From Candidatus Sulfidibacterium hydrothermale (lineage in GTDB: Bacteria > Bacteroidota > Bacteroidia > Bacteroidales > F082), in the NCBI RefSeq assembly GCF_020149915.1, contig NZ_CP083760.1:2728001-2792000 (forward strand): a stretch of 64,000 nucleotides of DNA. The letters run 5' to 3'. Position 1 is the stretch's first letter. Every line of letters begins with the position of its first letter. A model generated the notes under the pieces. That model had not been told where the DNA came from and did not search any database. It was given only the letters and a program-made list of their open reading frames with translations. The translations under genes and the position numbers were made by a program. Of this stretch, positions 27,201 through 36,710 are shown one piece after another.

Positions 27201-27313
27201 CACGACAAGGTACTCTCATTCCGGAAAGGAGAAAGGGCTGTTCCTGACTGCGAAAACACCGGCATGGCCGAAAATATCCAGCCCGTCAGAAACAACGCTA
27301 AAAATTTTTTCAC
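24257..27313 (-). CDS. Secreted NlpC/P60-like cysteine peptidase with lectin-like domain and T9SS tail
   Basis: 1018 aa, starting at GTG with a signal peptide (MKKFLALFLTGWIFSAMPVFS). Residues about 20-340 form a region of beta-rich segments without clear identity. The central part holds an NlpC/P60- or CHAP-like catalytic region with GVDCSGFVSRAWG (Cys) and YAGHHVRLI (His). A concanavalin-like jelly roll follows (about residues 575-765), then fibronectin-like segments. The last 75 residues, starting near SVFPVPVENHLVW and ending GFTTQKLLITRQK, are a type IX sorting domain. The protein is therefore exported through the T9SS whose porU and porV lie at the end of the window. Cell-wall peptide hydrolysis is likely, but the substrate is unproven. 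Confidence 0.8.
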   Translation of the reverse strand: MKKFLALFLTGWIFSAMPVFSQSGTALSPFRNESTLSWNTPNGLPYVKSFSGNYSVEVFRDLDENHRAFLSRAKQALFLFNMATEKKEKVYPLPFSPVDFTVFRGDYYIAGTQYLYRMTPDGKITGKWFFGGQIRFVENIRTTENHLYLISPDQKSWEFDPARGIFDEEDGIILQNNLRGKVRKLSSRQFRLMIYGNADTLIARTITVQQPLGSVKLLGIYKDRLYVEVQQIQREFPLKVKREIYLFEYANNRFSQNGKILMPDVYYTYIKHDVNVSKKGVEIYVSTPEKAAFFRENTLGNLKSGAEIRLPENLYRQTYLYNNHLLPAIESDGFYLKNMALTPITRQKILQNAEPYATHKWYCHPANIWDRDCGGVHVKTPSWVTVGNNVSIPYMWGGFSSLKQFDQGIADGVSAGDCDTHGNGAGPSCAVGVDCSGFVSRAWGLGNKYSTRTIPDISTEYPSYDDLKPGDVVNYAGHHVRLIHSVNGNGTFLIIEAAASSTDWRVGYNNYSVADFQGRYLPRRYIKVIEGETDSVRPVTHLQVKIWETGNFQADFTDKDNTGVTGRFYHVGYFDGKHWTAAVRTGFFEDHFNGTLSAGWKKISGNWNIVNGVLNQSDETNSNTNIYFDVEQNASKTAFLYTWRMKIGGSGDNRRAGLIFMSDNPALSQRNNAYMVYFRVDQNTCQIYKSENNSIHLKTSDACDVPCNQWFDAKVLYKPYTGEIDVFKNDTLVSTWVDATPLINGKSISLRTGNANVSYDDITVYRSRKAEAPVTTGENGMVPVQNTAPDMPACRILSLVSDSMHNLSAVDTAFVNIDWTKPSGFSVSDGLDDADLDSTHVTTKISGHWASSSDINSGIAAYRYCVGTAPGHDDIVGWRENQLKQDFTVDGLSLTPGDTCYISVVAINGASLVSDTMVSDGVRILQPLAVGNYQQSGRLSVFPVPVENHLVWLKTTQKITEAPVLMNLSGKMLPVKTEQAGKYLWKMDVTGIPPGIYFVRVKTQKGFTTQKLLITRQK

Positions 27314-27474
27314 AGTTGTTGATTTTTAAAAATGTTGTTAAATTTTGGCCTAAAGATGCAAAAAAATTAAATCCAATATTGCTGGAAGTCTTTTTTTAAG
27401 ATTAAGCAGCAAAAATGTAAAGGACAAAAATCAAATTTCAAACCAACAAACAATCATATTTTTCACCAGCCCCA

Positions 27475-28080
27475 TTAAAACCGGGCAATATAATCTTCAA
27501 GAGAATCGTCGGCCTGCAATTGCAATTTTTTCCGGATACGGTAGCGATTTTTCCGGACAGCTTCCATAGAAACATCCATAGCCTGCGCTATCTGGTGAGA
27601 ATTGAGCCGGATTCGCAAATAAGCACAAAATTTTTGCTCGGTTTTGGAAAGATCAGGATGAGCAGCCAGCAGATGTTCAAAAAAATGGGGATACAGTTTC
27701 TGAAACTTTTGCAGAAAAATCTCCGAATGATCTGAATTCTTCATCACTTTTTCCATTTTCTGCAAAACCTCTTTCAAAGCCGAAACCGGCACCGTTTCCT
27801 CTCCTGACCGAATAATCTTTTTCAGCTCACGCGAAACGGTTTTGTACAGCGCATTATCATTTCCGGCACGAATAGCATATTGAAGCAGTTTTTCGTTCTT
27901 CTCCTGCCATTCAGCAGATTCCGCTTGTTTTGCGGGAACCGGTGACTGACCTTCCGGCAAAGTTTGCAAACGCAAAAGGTAATTCTCTTTTAGCCGTTCA
28001 ATTTGTTTTTTCAGTGCTTCCAGCTCTCTGATAATTTTCCGGTTATTTCTGCTCATCATCCCCAAATTTTGGTTTTCCAC
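27475..28080 (-). CDS. Coiled-coil protein with LuxR-type helix-turn-helix
   Basis: 201 aa from a GTG at 28080; ATG codons at 28059 and 28056 are equally likely starts. Residues 13-40 form a charged coiled coil. The C-terminal 65 residues (LSKTEQKFCAYLRIRLNSHQ then AMDVSMEAVRKNRYRIRKKL) match a LuxR/GerE-type winged helix. It resembles the C-terminal half of the large sensor regulators common in Bacteroidota but lacks their beta-propeller and membrane segment. It sits 42 bp after the GH20 gene and before the T9SS cargo gene, so it may regulate either. Confidence 0.75.
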   Translation of the reverse strand: MENQNLGMMSRNNRKIIRELEALKKQIERLKENYLLRLQTLPEGQSPVPAKQAESAEWQEKNEKLLQYAIRAGNDNALYKTVSRELKKIIRSGEETVPVSALKEVLQKMEKVMKNSDHSEIFLQKFQKLYPHFFEHLLAAHPDLSKTEQKFCAYLRIRLNSHQIAQAMDVSMEAVRKNRYRIRKKLQLQADDSLEDYIARF

Positions 28081-28122
28081 AAAGGTAAGTAAAAAAGAAT
28101 GTTTTTGTCCGATCTTCCCCGG

Positions 28123-30825
28123 TCATTGTTTTGAGCCTCTTTCCGTTTTTATGGAAATTTCGTCCGTAAACAGCCAGGCTTTTCCGCCGGCAGCGGGATG
28201 CCATTCGGGAAGTTTTCCCACGTTTTTGGCATGAATCCGGATAAACCGGATATCTTTTTGTTGAATCGGAAACGAAAAAGTTTGTATCCACGATCCGGCC
28301 CGGTGCCAGCTGATGGTGTTGTATTTTTTCCCAGCGCTGAAATATTTTTTTCCGTCTTTCGATACGGAACAGCTCACCCATTCCGGAAAAAGAATCCACG
28401 AGCGCATACTTTGCAAGAAAGTAATGGAAACCGTATCTGCATCAAGAGGTTTTTTTAAGGTTATTTCAACATCAAAATCGGTTTTCTGAAATCCGAGCCA
28501 GCGTCCGTCCCTGAAATTTTTTGTTCCTCTGATGCCGTCCACCAGGCTAATCACGCCGCGGGCTTTGTATCGCCCGGAAAAAGGATATTTTAAGGTGATG
28601 TGTGCCACCGGCCCGTTGTATATCCTGATGACTTTCCGGAAAACCGGATGATGACTAGCGGCCGGTGCCATGCAGGCTTTTAGGGTGTCGGTCTGTTTTA
28701 TTTGAATTGGGTTTTGATACATCCGCCAGGAAGTATCCGAAAGCGTATTGCCTGTTGTGTAAAGAATTTTGCTGCCCGGAAACAATCCCTGCAATGTAAC
28801 CCGGCGAACCGGAGCAAAATAGTCGGTGTCGGCCTGGATAAAAACATGATACGGAACCGCCTGAAGTGCTTTTTCGAGCTGGTCGTATTTTGCCAGATTC
28901 CGGTTGAGCCAATAAGGACGGTTTTCGCGGTTCCAGAGCATCGTGTAAGTCTGTTTCAGACTAGTGAGTTGATTTTCGAGCGTGTCCAGTGTTTTTTTCA
29001 GTCCCGATTGGGTAAGCTGTTTTCTCTCAGCCGGACAGGTCAGATAACAACGCAGTTTGTTTTTTTCAGAAAGAAAGCGAACTCTTTCAGCCGCAAAAAT
29101 CAGATAATCAATGTTGGCTTTGTTTCGTACGGCTTTTTCTTTGGCTTTTTTGAAATGCTGAATGAGCTGTGTCGTTTCTTTTTTAAGCGAGTCGGCATAA
29201 AGCAGATACGTTTCGGGCCGGCGGGTATTGATTTTTGCAAACAGCGGTTTCCAGAAAGCGTGGTCGATAAGGCCGCCGGCGGCAGGATTTTTATGGAGAC
29301 GGTCCAGCTTCAGCATATTTTGCGTCACCCCGGCATCCGAACCGTAAAACAGCGGATCAAAAGCCTGTGTAAAAGTACGGTAACGCCGGTTCATCGCCGT
29401 GTCGTTTTTCGACATCACCGGGTTCCAGGAACAAGCGGCGCCCCAGGCCAGCGGAAGCCAGTTCATGGAAAACAGATTTTCGCCGTCATCGTCCCAGGTG
29501 GTGTTCAGCATTCCTTTGGCGCCCATGGCTTTGCCGTCTCTCACAAAATGCGAAATGTTGACTTCGGCCGTTGAAAGTCTCGGAAAAATTTGTCCCCAGC
29601 AGCTCACCCCCGGCGCCACCCAAAAATGCATGCCCGATTTTTTAAACGGTTCAATTTCGTTTTTAAAAGAAGGCGCTGCCTGATATGCCCACGGCAAAAC
29701 AATAATGTTTTTGGGCAACTTTGAAATAATTTGGGGATAATCACGGGCAATGTCGCCCCACATCAAAATGGTTTTATGAAAAGGTTTCAATATCTGCACC
29801 AGCTTGTTGATGTGGTAAGCATAAACGCCCGCCAATCCCATGGTGTCCACCATGGTTTTGGCCGGGCCGCTTCCCAGTCCAAAAACTTCGTCGCAGTTAA
29901 TCATAAAATATTTGCTGCTGTATGCCGATGCAATTTCTTTTAAAATATCACCCAGCAGTTTGTAGGTTTCCGGAGAAGCCGGCGATATCACCGAAGGCGT
30001 TTCGGCAAGGTGTTTATATTCGGGGTTTTCCAGTATTTTCCGGAAATGGCCGAAAGCCTGAAAGTTTCCGATAAGATTCACATGATATTTTCGGGCGTAA
30101 GCCGACAGCTCTTTTATTTCTGCTGCCGTAATTCCATCGCGGGGCGCCAGGTCGGGATGCGATTTTAACCGGAAGACATTTTCGGTATAAAGGGTGAAAA
30201 CATTCATTTTGAAAAACGCCATGTTCCTGATTTCTTTTTTCAGAAATGCCAGCGTCGGGATGGGGCCCCGGCTGATGTCGTCCTGCCATCCGCGGAAGCG
30301 CAGTGCAGGTTTGTCCACAATGGTTAAAGCCGGCAACGAATTTCCTTTCCGGTTGGCCCGTATCAGTTGACGTAAAGTTTGTATTCCGTAAAATATGCCG
30401 TCGTTCGTGTTGGCCAGCAGGATGATTTTTTTCGGACTTATCTGTAAAACATAGCCTTCGCTGCCGCATGATTTTACTTTTTTCATCAAAGATGCCGCCT
30501 GCTTGTCAAATTTTTTGCTTTGTCCGGGCAATCCGGCCAGAACAGCCGACTTTCGCACTTTCGGGCTGTAACGAAGCGACAGGTTCATGTCTTGTTTAGC
30601 TTCCTGCAACAACTGGTTTACGGCAAAAATCAATGTTGAATCGGAAGGACGGGTAACGAATATTTTCATTCCCGGTGCAAAGGTAAACGCCCCGTTTCCC
30701 CACGCTATTTCTTTTGGCTGAGGAATCAGATGCAACGGCTTTTGTGCAGTTTGTCCCCAAGTTTCCTGCGTGGGAAACAAAACGGTAAGAAACAGAAAAA
30801 GAACGGAATACAAAAAAGTTTTCAT
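28123..30825 (-). CDS. Beta-N-acetylhexosaminidase (GH20)
   Basis: 900 aa from ATG 30825 (MKTFLYSVLFLFLTVLFPTQ, a signal peptide); the open frame to 30960 lacks similarity and overlaps the upstream gene. An N-terminal GH20b-like domain (LHLIPQPKEIAWGNGAFTFA) is followed by the catalytic barrel, with FRGWQDDISRG, GNFQAFGHF and the acid/base region MINCDEVFGLG. The C-terminal part has a discoidin-like beta domain (about residues 760-890). It removes terminal GlcNAc or GalNAc from glycans; cell-wall GlcNAc is one possible source given the neighbours. No sorting tail is seen, so it is probably periplasmic. Confidence 0.88.
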   Translation of the reverse strand: MKTFLYSVLFLFLTVLFPTQETWGQTAQKPLHLIPQPKEIAWGNGAFTFAPGMKIFVTRPSDSTLIFAVNQLLQEAKQDMNLSLRYSPKVRKSAVLAGLPGQSKKFDKQAASLMKKVKSCGSEGYVLQISPKKIILLANTNDGIFYGIQTLRQLIRANRKGNSLPALTIVDKPALRFRGWQDDISRGPIPTLAFLKKEIRNMAFFKMNVFTLYTENVFRLKSHPDLAPRDGITAAEIKELSAYARKYHVNLIGNFQAFGHFRKILENPEYKHLAETPSVISPASPETYKLLGDILKEIASAYSSKYFMINCDEVFGLGSGPAKTMVDTMGLAGVYAYHINKLVQILKPFHKTILMWGDIARDYPQIISKLPKNIIVLPWAYQAAPSFKNEIEPFKKSGMHFWVAPGVSCWGQIFPRLSTAEVNISHFVRDGKAMGAKGMLNTTWDDDGENLFSMNWLPLAWGAACSWNPVMSKNDTAMNRRYRTFTQAFDPLFYGSDAGVTQNMLKLDRLHKNPAAGGLIDHAFWKPLFAKINTRRPETYLLYADSLKKETTQLIQHFKKAKEKAVRNKANIDYLIFAAERVRFLSEKNKLRCYLTCPAERKQLTQSGLKKTLDTLENQLTSLKQTYTMLWNRENRPYWLNRNLAKYDQLEKALQAVPYHVFIQADTDYFAPVRRVTLQGLFPGSKILYTTGNTLSDTSWRMYQNPIQIKQTDTLKACMAPAASHHPVFRKVIRIYNGPVAHITLKYPFSGRYKARGVISLVDGIRGTKNFRDGRWLGFQKTDFDVEITLKKPLDADTVSITFLQSMRSWILFPEWVSCSVSKDGKKYFSAGKKYNTISWHRAGSWIQTFSFPIQQKDIRFIRIHAKNVGKLPEWHPAAGGKAWLFTDEISIKTERGSKQ

Positions 30826-30898
30826 AAGGCAATGTGCTTTTTTTGACTGTCGAAAGGTACAAAATATCAACCGTTTTCCTCCTGGAAATCGGGGGGAA

Positions 30899-31810
30899 TT
30901 ATTTTGTTTTTGTTGAAGAAATTCTTTTTTGCCCTTGTTGCAAAACAATACCGCCGACAATAAAAGCCAACCCCACCAGGGTATATCCGTGAATATGTTC
31001 GCCTACGGTTTGCTGAATCCAGAACAGCCCGAGAAACGGTGACAGATAAATCAGGTTGCTTACTTTGGCCGTATCTTCAGAATAATTGAGCGCTTTCAGC
31101 CAGATAACAAAGGTGAGGCTCATTTCAAAGATGCCGATATAAACGGTGCCGGCCCAACCGTAAAGCGACGGAATCTGCGGCCATTTTCCGCGCAAGGCAA
31201 AATAAACCGACAGATAAAAAAGGCCAAACAGCATATTCAGCAATATTTTCCCGGATTCTTCGCGCGAATCTTTCATGTTTAAAATCCAGTATGCCGCCCA
31301 AAAAACAGCACTTCCCACCGCCAGAGCAGCTCCCAACGGATGATGAAAATGTAACGAAAAAGGCCGTCCGGCGGTTACGATTACAATGAGGCCGAAAAAA
31401 CTAACCAACAGCGCCACAACCGCCCAAATGCTGATTTTTTGTTTTAAAAAGAAAATAGAAAACAGCACCAGCACCACCGGCCAGATATAGTTAAGGGTGC
31501 CGGCTTCCTGTGCTTCCAACAACTGATAAGCTTTAAAAAGCACGAGATAATACAAAAACGGATTAAAAAACCCCATGAGTGCCGAAAGCAGCCAGTCATT
31601 CTTCGAAAGCTGTTTCCAATGCACCGGTTCTTTTCCCATACGGTTCATCACAAAAAGCACTACCACAGCACTCGTTACCGCCCAAAACAACAAGCTCTCA
31701 AACGACAGGAATTTCAATGTCAGCTTGATGGCCGAGCTGATAGTAGACCAAAACAAAACAGCCAACAACGCCAAAAGAAAAGCCTTTTGCCGGGAAATGA
31801 TTTTTTGCAT
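30899..31810 (-). CDS. EamA/DMT-family membrane transporter
   Basis: 303 aa with ten hydrophobic segments arranged as two EamA repeats (about residues 10-145 and 155-295). WSTISSAIKLTLKFLSFESL and TLNYIWPVVLVLFSIFFLKQ are typical of the first repeat. Substrates of the family are metabolites such as amino acids, and prediction of the exact one is not possible. It lies between an SSS symporter and a GH20 gene on the same strand with short gaps. Confidence 0.85.
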   Translation of the reverse strand: MQKIISRQKAFLLALLAVLFWSTISSAIKLTLKFLSFESLLFWAVTSAVVVLFVMNRMGKEPVHWKQLSKNDWLLSALMGFFNPFLYYLVLFKAYQLLEAQEAGTLNYIWPVVLVLFSIFFLKQKISIWAVVALLVSFFGLIVIVTAGRPFSLHFHHPLGAALAVGSAVFWAAYWILNMKDSREESGKILLNMLFGLFYLSVYFALRGKWPQIPSLYGWAGTVYIGIFEMSLTFVIWLKALNYSEDTAKVSNLIYLSPFLGLFWIQQTVGEHIHGYTLVGLAFIVGGIVLQQGQKRISSTKTK

Positions 31811-31819
31811 GAAAACTAT

Positions 31820-33178
31820 TTAAGTTACCGCATTCTTTTTCCGGTAAATTAACTGAAAAACAATCAAAAACAAAATAGCAACAACAAACGAAGCAATACT
31901 TAGTTCCGGTAAAAGATTTCCCGTAACAAGTAAAATGAACACATAAGCCACTCCGGAAATAAAACTGGCCAGGGCTGCCTCATTTTCTATTTTATAATGG
32001 AAAGAAGCAATGGCTGCCGGAATAATCGTAAACCCTACTCCGGTAATAAACAAAATAACGTTAATGATGCTCCTGAAATAAAAAGCCAGCAAAAATCCCA
32101 CAAATGAAAATAAAACGATAAAAATCTTGGTTTGCATTTTCAGCCGGTGCTGTGTTACTTCTTTTTTAGAAAAATGGGAAATATAATCTTTTGCCACACT
32201 GGAAGCCAGTACGAAAATGATGGTATCGGCCGAACTCATAATGGCAGCAAAAAGCAAAACCAAACCTGCACCGATAAACTTTTCAGGAGCCAATACTTTT
32301 AAACCTTCGGCAAAAGCATCACGCGGAGCAATTCCCGGGACCTCATAATGCGCTGAGAGACCTACAATAGTAATCGCCAAACCGGTTACCAGCACCAACG
32401 CAGCCGAAGTAACAAATCCTACTTTTACCACTTTTTCGTTCTTGGCAGCATATACCCGCTGCCAGTATTCGGCCGACTGGAAAATAATCAGTATCCCAAA
32501 CAGGATAAAAGCAATGGTCATACCCGGATTCATATCAGAAAGATCGGTTAGCTCATACGAAAAGTCATGGTTTCCCTTTAACAAAACATAAGCAAGCAAC
32601 AGAAAAAGGATAAACATGATAATGTACTGAAACACATCAGTTTTTACCACCGATTTAAAACCGCCGGCAAAAAGATATATGGTAATCACCGAAGCCGATA
32701 TCATGAGGGCCGTTTCATAACTCCATCCGCTGATATGCGATAATATACTGCTCCCGGCAATAAACTGGTTCAACAACATCCCGAAATAAACCACAAACAA
32801 GATGATCGCAGAAACCACACCCGTTTTTTTGTCATATTTAAAATAAAACCAATCCGACAAAGTCAGAAACTGCTTGGTCGTACTATACTTTCTTAACTTT
32901 AAGGCATAAGGAATAAAAACAAGAAATCCGGCAGCAGTTCCCAGAAAAACGGCAATAGCCGAAATACCAAACTGGTAAACATACGCCGAGTAAGCCACAA
33001 TGGCCGCTCCGCCAATGTAACTGGCTACTACGGTAGACACAAAACCAAAAAGACCGATTTTTCTGCCGGCAATTAAATAATCTTCATCGCGGTTACCTTT
33101 GGTACTTATCAGGCCAATGATAATACACACCAAAGCATAGCCTATCAACATGACCAAATTCCAAAAAGAAAGTTTCAT
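31820..33178 (-). CDS. Sodium:solute symporter (SSS family)
   Basis: 452 aa, about 13 hydrophobic segments. SSS-type features include the N-terminal GNRDEDYLIAGRKIGLFGFV, ASYIGGAAIVAYSAYVYQFG and the sodium-site region LFAAIMSSADTIIFVLASSV. It probably imports a sugar, amino acid or organic acid together with sodium. It is the first gene of a minus-strand run that continues with the EamA protein and GH20. A TATCTTTG box (33206-33213, minus strand) lies just upstream. Confidence 0.88.
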   Translation of the reverse strand: MKLSFWNLVMLIGYALVCIIIGLISTKGNRDEDYLIAGRKIGLFGFVSTVVASYIGGAAIVAYSAYVYQFGISAIAVFLGTAAGFLVFIPYALKLRKYSTTKQFLTLSDWFYFKYDKKTGVVSAIILFVVYFGMLLNQFIAGSSILSHISGWSYETALMISASVITIYLFAGGFKSVVKTDVFQYIIMFILFLLLAYVLLKGNHDFSYELTDLSDMNPGMTIAFILFGILIIFQSAEYWQRVYAAKNEKVVKVGFVTSAALVLVTGLAITIVGLSAHYEVPGIAPRDAFAEGLKVLAPEKFIGAGLVLLFAAIMSSADTIIFVLASSVAKDYISHFSKKEVTQHRLKMQTKIFIVLFSFVGFLLAFYFRSIINVILFITGVGFTIIPAAIASFHYKIENEAALASFISGVAYVFILLVTGNLLPELSIASFVVAILFLIVFQLIYRKKNAVT

Positions 33179-33649
33179 ACGCCCAGGTTTCTATAACAAA
33201 AGCAACAAAGATAGAAAAATATTTTCGGCCTTCTGGGGAAACTTTCTGCTATTCAGGGCAACTATTCTCTCCCGTTTTTCAATAATTTTATTCAAAAAAA
33301 TTTCAAATTAGATTTGTTATAAATTAATGCATTAACCTTTATTTATTTTAAAAACAAGCATTTTATAAAAAAATTTTTTAGATTTGAAGAACGTTCCTTG
33401 AAACAAGTTATAGAAAAAGGATTAACAGGCATTATTTTTAAAAAAACGGACTTTTACTGCTATCACACGGTGAAACATGTAAGGTAATAAAACCGGACAG
33501 CCTTTACAAGACCGCCCGCCGAAGAAATATTCGCATAAAAGATGGCATTATCAACCGGATAACAACGCATTTAATGTTATTATGTTACAAACACGAAGGT
33601 AAAAAGATACCTTACATAAACATATTTATTCACTAAAACCAAGTTTATT
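33179..33649. other. AT-rich divergent spacer
   Basis: 471 bp without a gene. On the minus strand TATCTTTG (33206-33213) is a good -7 element for the SSS symporter. No clear promoter pair was found for the plus-strand barrel gene. The central part is A/T-rich, with runs such as TTCAAAAAAATTTCAAATTA, and no RNA gene was recognised. Confidence 0.4.
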
Positions 33650-34825
33650 TTGAGAAGGTTTACTTTATGGTTTGCAGCCTTATTTTTTGCAACCGGAATG
33701 TATGCTCAAAATGTTATTCCGGGCGGAACAGAAACAATCAAATTAAAAGGTTTTGTCAGTTTTACCACTTTTATGCAGGATCAGTCCTTTAAATTTGGAA
33801 ACGGACAAAATGCGGAATGGGCAAATCCGCCGGAATACACCACGAATAAATGGTTTAGCGGATTTGACGTACGGAACTCACGCATCACGCTGGTTTTTAC
33901 CAACCATGCTAAGAAAGAAACAAAATGGAGCTATGGCGGCGTACTTGAAATGGACTTTTTTGGTGGTTATGTAGGCACTTCCCTGTTTGCTACCCAAATG
34001 CCTACCCCCCGGCTTCGTTTGGCCTATATGGATTTTGTTCATGACAATTTCCGCATTCGTCTCGGACAAGCCTGGACGCCCATGTTCGGAAATGTCCCGG
34101 TTTCGTTATCACACATTGCCTTTCCGCTGGGCTACGGCAATGCCGGATTTGTCGGATGGCGGTTTCCAGGAATCTATCTTTATGCAGGACTGAACAAAAA
34201 AGAAAGTCCGGTAAGAATCCGGCTTGATTTTGCCCTTTTTGCCAATTCATGGGATGGCCCCGGTTCCAATACGGACTTTCTGACTGGCGGCAATTTTGGT
34301 TCGCCACAAACCGAATTAAAGTTTAATTTTATTGCCAAAAAATGGTCTGTCTACGTCGTTGGTCACGTAGACAGTAAAAACCTGGCTCCTGTAGATGCGG
34401 ATCAGTCAGAAAATCTTACCGGATTAGCTGCCGAAATAGGCGCAAAATATCACTCCGGAGGATTTCTGTTTCAGGGAAATCTTTATACCGGGAAAAATAT
34501 TGGCCAACAGTTTGGCGCCATAACCCAGGTACAAGATACTACCCTCGATTTACGTTCAACAGGTGGCTGGTTTCAAACAGGGTATGAATTTAATAAATTG
34601 GGAGTTTATGCATTTTATGGAAATGAAAAAGTGAACCACGATGATGCGGTAATTCTTTTTTCTGAACCCCGCACCAAACATCATCTTTATAATATCATGC
34701 TAAAATACAAACTGGACAAAATCGCAGTCGGCATCGAATGGCTGCACAGCCATCTTACTTATGGAAAAACCGACGAGACCATCAATGGCAATCAAATCTC
34801 ATTAAGTGCATTATATAAATTTTAA
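33650..34825 (+). CDS. Outer-membrane beta-barrel protein (porin-like)
   Basis: 391 aa, started at TTG 33650; no ATG fits the signal peptide MRRFTLWFAALFFATGMYAQ. The mature part is an alternating amphipathic barrel with long loops (KETKWSYGGVLEMDFFGGYV, FRIRLGQAWTPMFGN) and ends LSALYKF, with the C-terminal Phe typical of barrel proteins. It is related to the DcaP/phosphate-selective porin groups. It lies 21 bp upstream of cstA, so the barrel may serve the same nutrient at the outer membrane. Confidence 0.75.
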   Translation: MRRFTLWFAALFFATGMYAQNVIPGGTETIKLKGFVSFTTFMQDQSFKFGNGQNAEWANPPEYTTNKWFSGFDVRNSRITLVFTNHAKKETKWSYGGVLEMDFFGGYVGTSLFATQMPTPRLRLAYMDFVHDNFRIRLGQAWTPMFGNVPVSLSHIAFPLGYGNAGFVGWRFPGIYLYAGLNKKESPVRIRLDFALFANSWDGPGSNTDFLTGGNFGSPQTELKFNFIAKKWSVYVVGHVDSKNLAPVDADQSENLTGLAAEIGAKYHSGGFLFQGNLYTGKNIGQQFGAITQVQDTTLDLRSTGGWFQTGYEFNKLGVYAFYGNEKVNHDDAVILFSEPRTKHHLYNIMLKYKLDKIAVGIEWLHSHLTYGKTDETINGNQISLSALYKF

Positions 34826-34846
34826 TTCATTTAAAAATAAAACATT

Positions 34847-36583
34847 ATGGAATCAATCCTCATCATGGTACTGGTCTTTGCAGGTTATCTTGTAATGTAC
34901 CGGCTTTACGGTAAATTTATCGGGAATAAAATCTTCAAGCTAAATGACGACCATCTTGTTCCTTCAGTCGAACTGGAAGACGGGGTGGATTATGTTCCCA
35001 CCAAAAAAAATATTATTTTCGGACACCATTTTGCTTCCATTGCCGGTACGGGGCCCATTGTAGGGCCGGCTATTGCCGTTATCTGGGGATGGTTACCCGC
35101 TTTGATATGGGTGTTTCTAGGATCGCTCATTATGGGCGGGGTACACGATTTGGGAACCCTTGTTCTTTCCATGCGAAACCAGGGAAAATCCATTTCCGAA
35201 TTTACGGCGAAATACATCAATGTACGGACGAAATACTTTTTCTTCTTTGTGGTGTTCCTTGAATTGTGGATTGTGGTAGCCATTTTCGGACTGGTAATTG
35301 CCATCCTTTTTAAAATGTATCCGCAATCGGTTATCCCGGTTTGGTCGCAAATACCCATTGCCATGTTTTTAGGATATCTGGTATATAAACGAGGAGCCAA
35401 CCTGACAGTGTGGTCTATTATTGCCGTGGTAACCATGTACCTGACTATTGTGTTGGGCTCTTATGTTCCGCTGACCATGCCGAAAGAGGTATTGGGAATT
35501 TCTTCCATCGGTGTGTGGTCGGTTATTTTGCTGGCCTATGCTTTTACGGCGTCGGTTCTTCCGGTAACCAAATTGTTACAACCGCGCGATTACATCAATG
35601 CCCATCAGCTTATTGTGGCGCTTTCGCTGTTGGTTCTCGGGGTTATTTTTGCGGGATTTGGCGGCAAAATGCACGTAGTCGCACCGGTTGTCAGGCTGCA
35701 TCCGAAAGATACGCCGCCCATGTGGCCGTTTTTGTTTATCACTATTGCCTGCGGTGCCATTTCCGGATTTCACTCGCTGGTGTCGTCGGGTACGTCGGCT
35801 AAGCAGGTGCGAAAAGAAACCGATTCGCTTTTTGTGGGATATGGATCCATGCTGCTTGAAGGCGCGCTGGCCACATTGGTTATTATCGCCACAACAGCCG
35901 GAATCGGCTTGGGATACCTTAAAAACGGGCATGTGCTAACCGGAGTAACTGCCTGGACCGAGCACTATGCTTCGTGGGCCGCTGCCGGAGGACTGAGTTC
36001 AAAAGTGGGGGCTTTTGTTGAAGGAGCTGCCAACATGATAGAAACCATGGGAATACCAAAAGTTATTGCCATGACCCTCATGGGTGTTTTTGTGGCTTCT
36101 TTTGCCGGAACAACCATGGATACGGCCACACGCGTTCAGCGCTATCTGCTAACGGAGACTTTTCCGAAAATATTCAGCAACAAATTTGTCTCCACGGCGT
36201 TTGTAATTGGTGCAGCGCTTTTGCTGATTTTTTCTACCGGTGCCAACGGCAAAGGAGCATTGTCGTTATGGCCTTTGTTTGGTGCCGTAAACCAAACGCT
36301 GGCAGCACTGGCATTGATTGTGGTTACCATTTACCTGCGGGCTCGTACCCGGTGGGGCTGGATTATCAGCGCTTTGCCGGCCGTATTTATGCTGGTCGTT
36401 TCTTTTTGGGCGGCCGTCGAAAATCAACTGGATTTTGAAAATAACCACAATCTGTTGCTTGAGGCGCTGAATCTTGTGATCATTATCAGTATGGTTTGGG
36501 TGGCCGTTGAAGGAGTCATCATCTTTTTTAAGACTTCGTACAAACCGAAACTCATGGAGCAGGAATTAAAAAAAGCAGCCTGA
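34847..36583 (+). CDS. cstA: Carbon starvation protein CstA (peptide/pyruvate transporter)
   Basis: 578 aa, inner-membrane protein with about 16 hydrophobic segments. The N-terminal CstA domain is clear: HHFASIAGTGPIVGPAIAVI, LGSLIMGGVHDLGTLVLSMR and GFHSLVSSGTSAKQ. The C-terminal part has SFAGTTMDTATRVQRYLLTE. This shorter form is common in Bacteroidota. CstA proteins import peptides or pyruvate under carbon limitation. It follows the barrel gene closely and fits the peptide-use theme of the window. Confidence 0.94.
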   Translation: MESILIMVLVFAGYLVMYRLYGKFIGNKIFKLNDDHLVPSVELEDGVDYVPTKKNIIFGHHFASIAGTGPIVGPAIAVIWGWLPALIWVFLGSLIMGGVHDLGTLVLSMRNQGKSISEFTAKYINVRTKYFFFFVVFLELWIVVAIFGLVIAILFKMYPQSVIPVWSQIPIAMFLGYLVYKRGANLTVWSIIAVVTMYLTIVLGSYVPLTMPKEVLGISSIGVWSVILLAYAFTASVLPVTKLLQPRDYINAHQLIVALSLLVLGVIFAGFGGKMHVVAPVVRLHPKDTPPMWPFLFITIACGAISGFHSLVSSGTSAKQVRKETDSLFVGYGSMLLEGALATLVIIATTAGIGLGYLKNGHVLTGVTAWTEHYASWAAAGGLSSKVGAFVEGAANMIETMGIPKVIAMTLMGVFVASFAGTTMDTATRVQRYLLTETFPKIFSNKFVSTAFVIGAALLLIFSTGANGKGALSLWPLFGAVNQTLAALALIVVTIYLRARTRWGWIISALPAVFMLVVSFWAAVENQLDFENNHNLLLEALNLVIIISMVWVAVEGVIIFFKTSYKPKLMEQELKKAA

Positions 36584-36710
36584 TGACAATGGGATACCGA
36601 TTGAAAACCAAAATGCGCTAAAAGTGCATTTTAAAATACAATTGGTATGATTTGAAAGAATTTTACTTTGGGCCGGGTTATTAAAAAAAAATAAATAAAA
36701 CAGGATTGTT

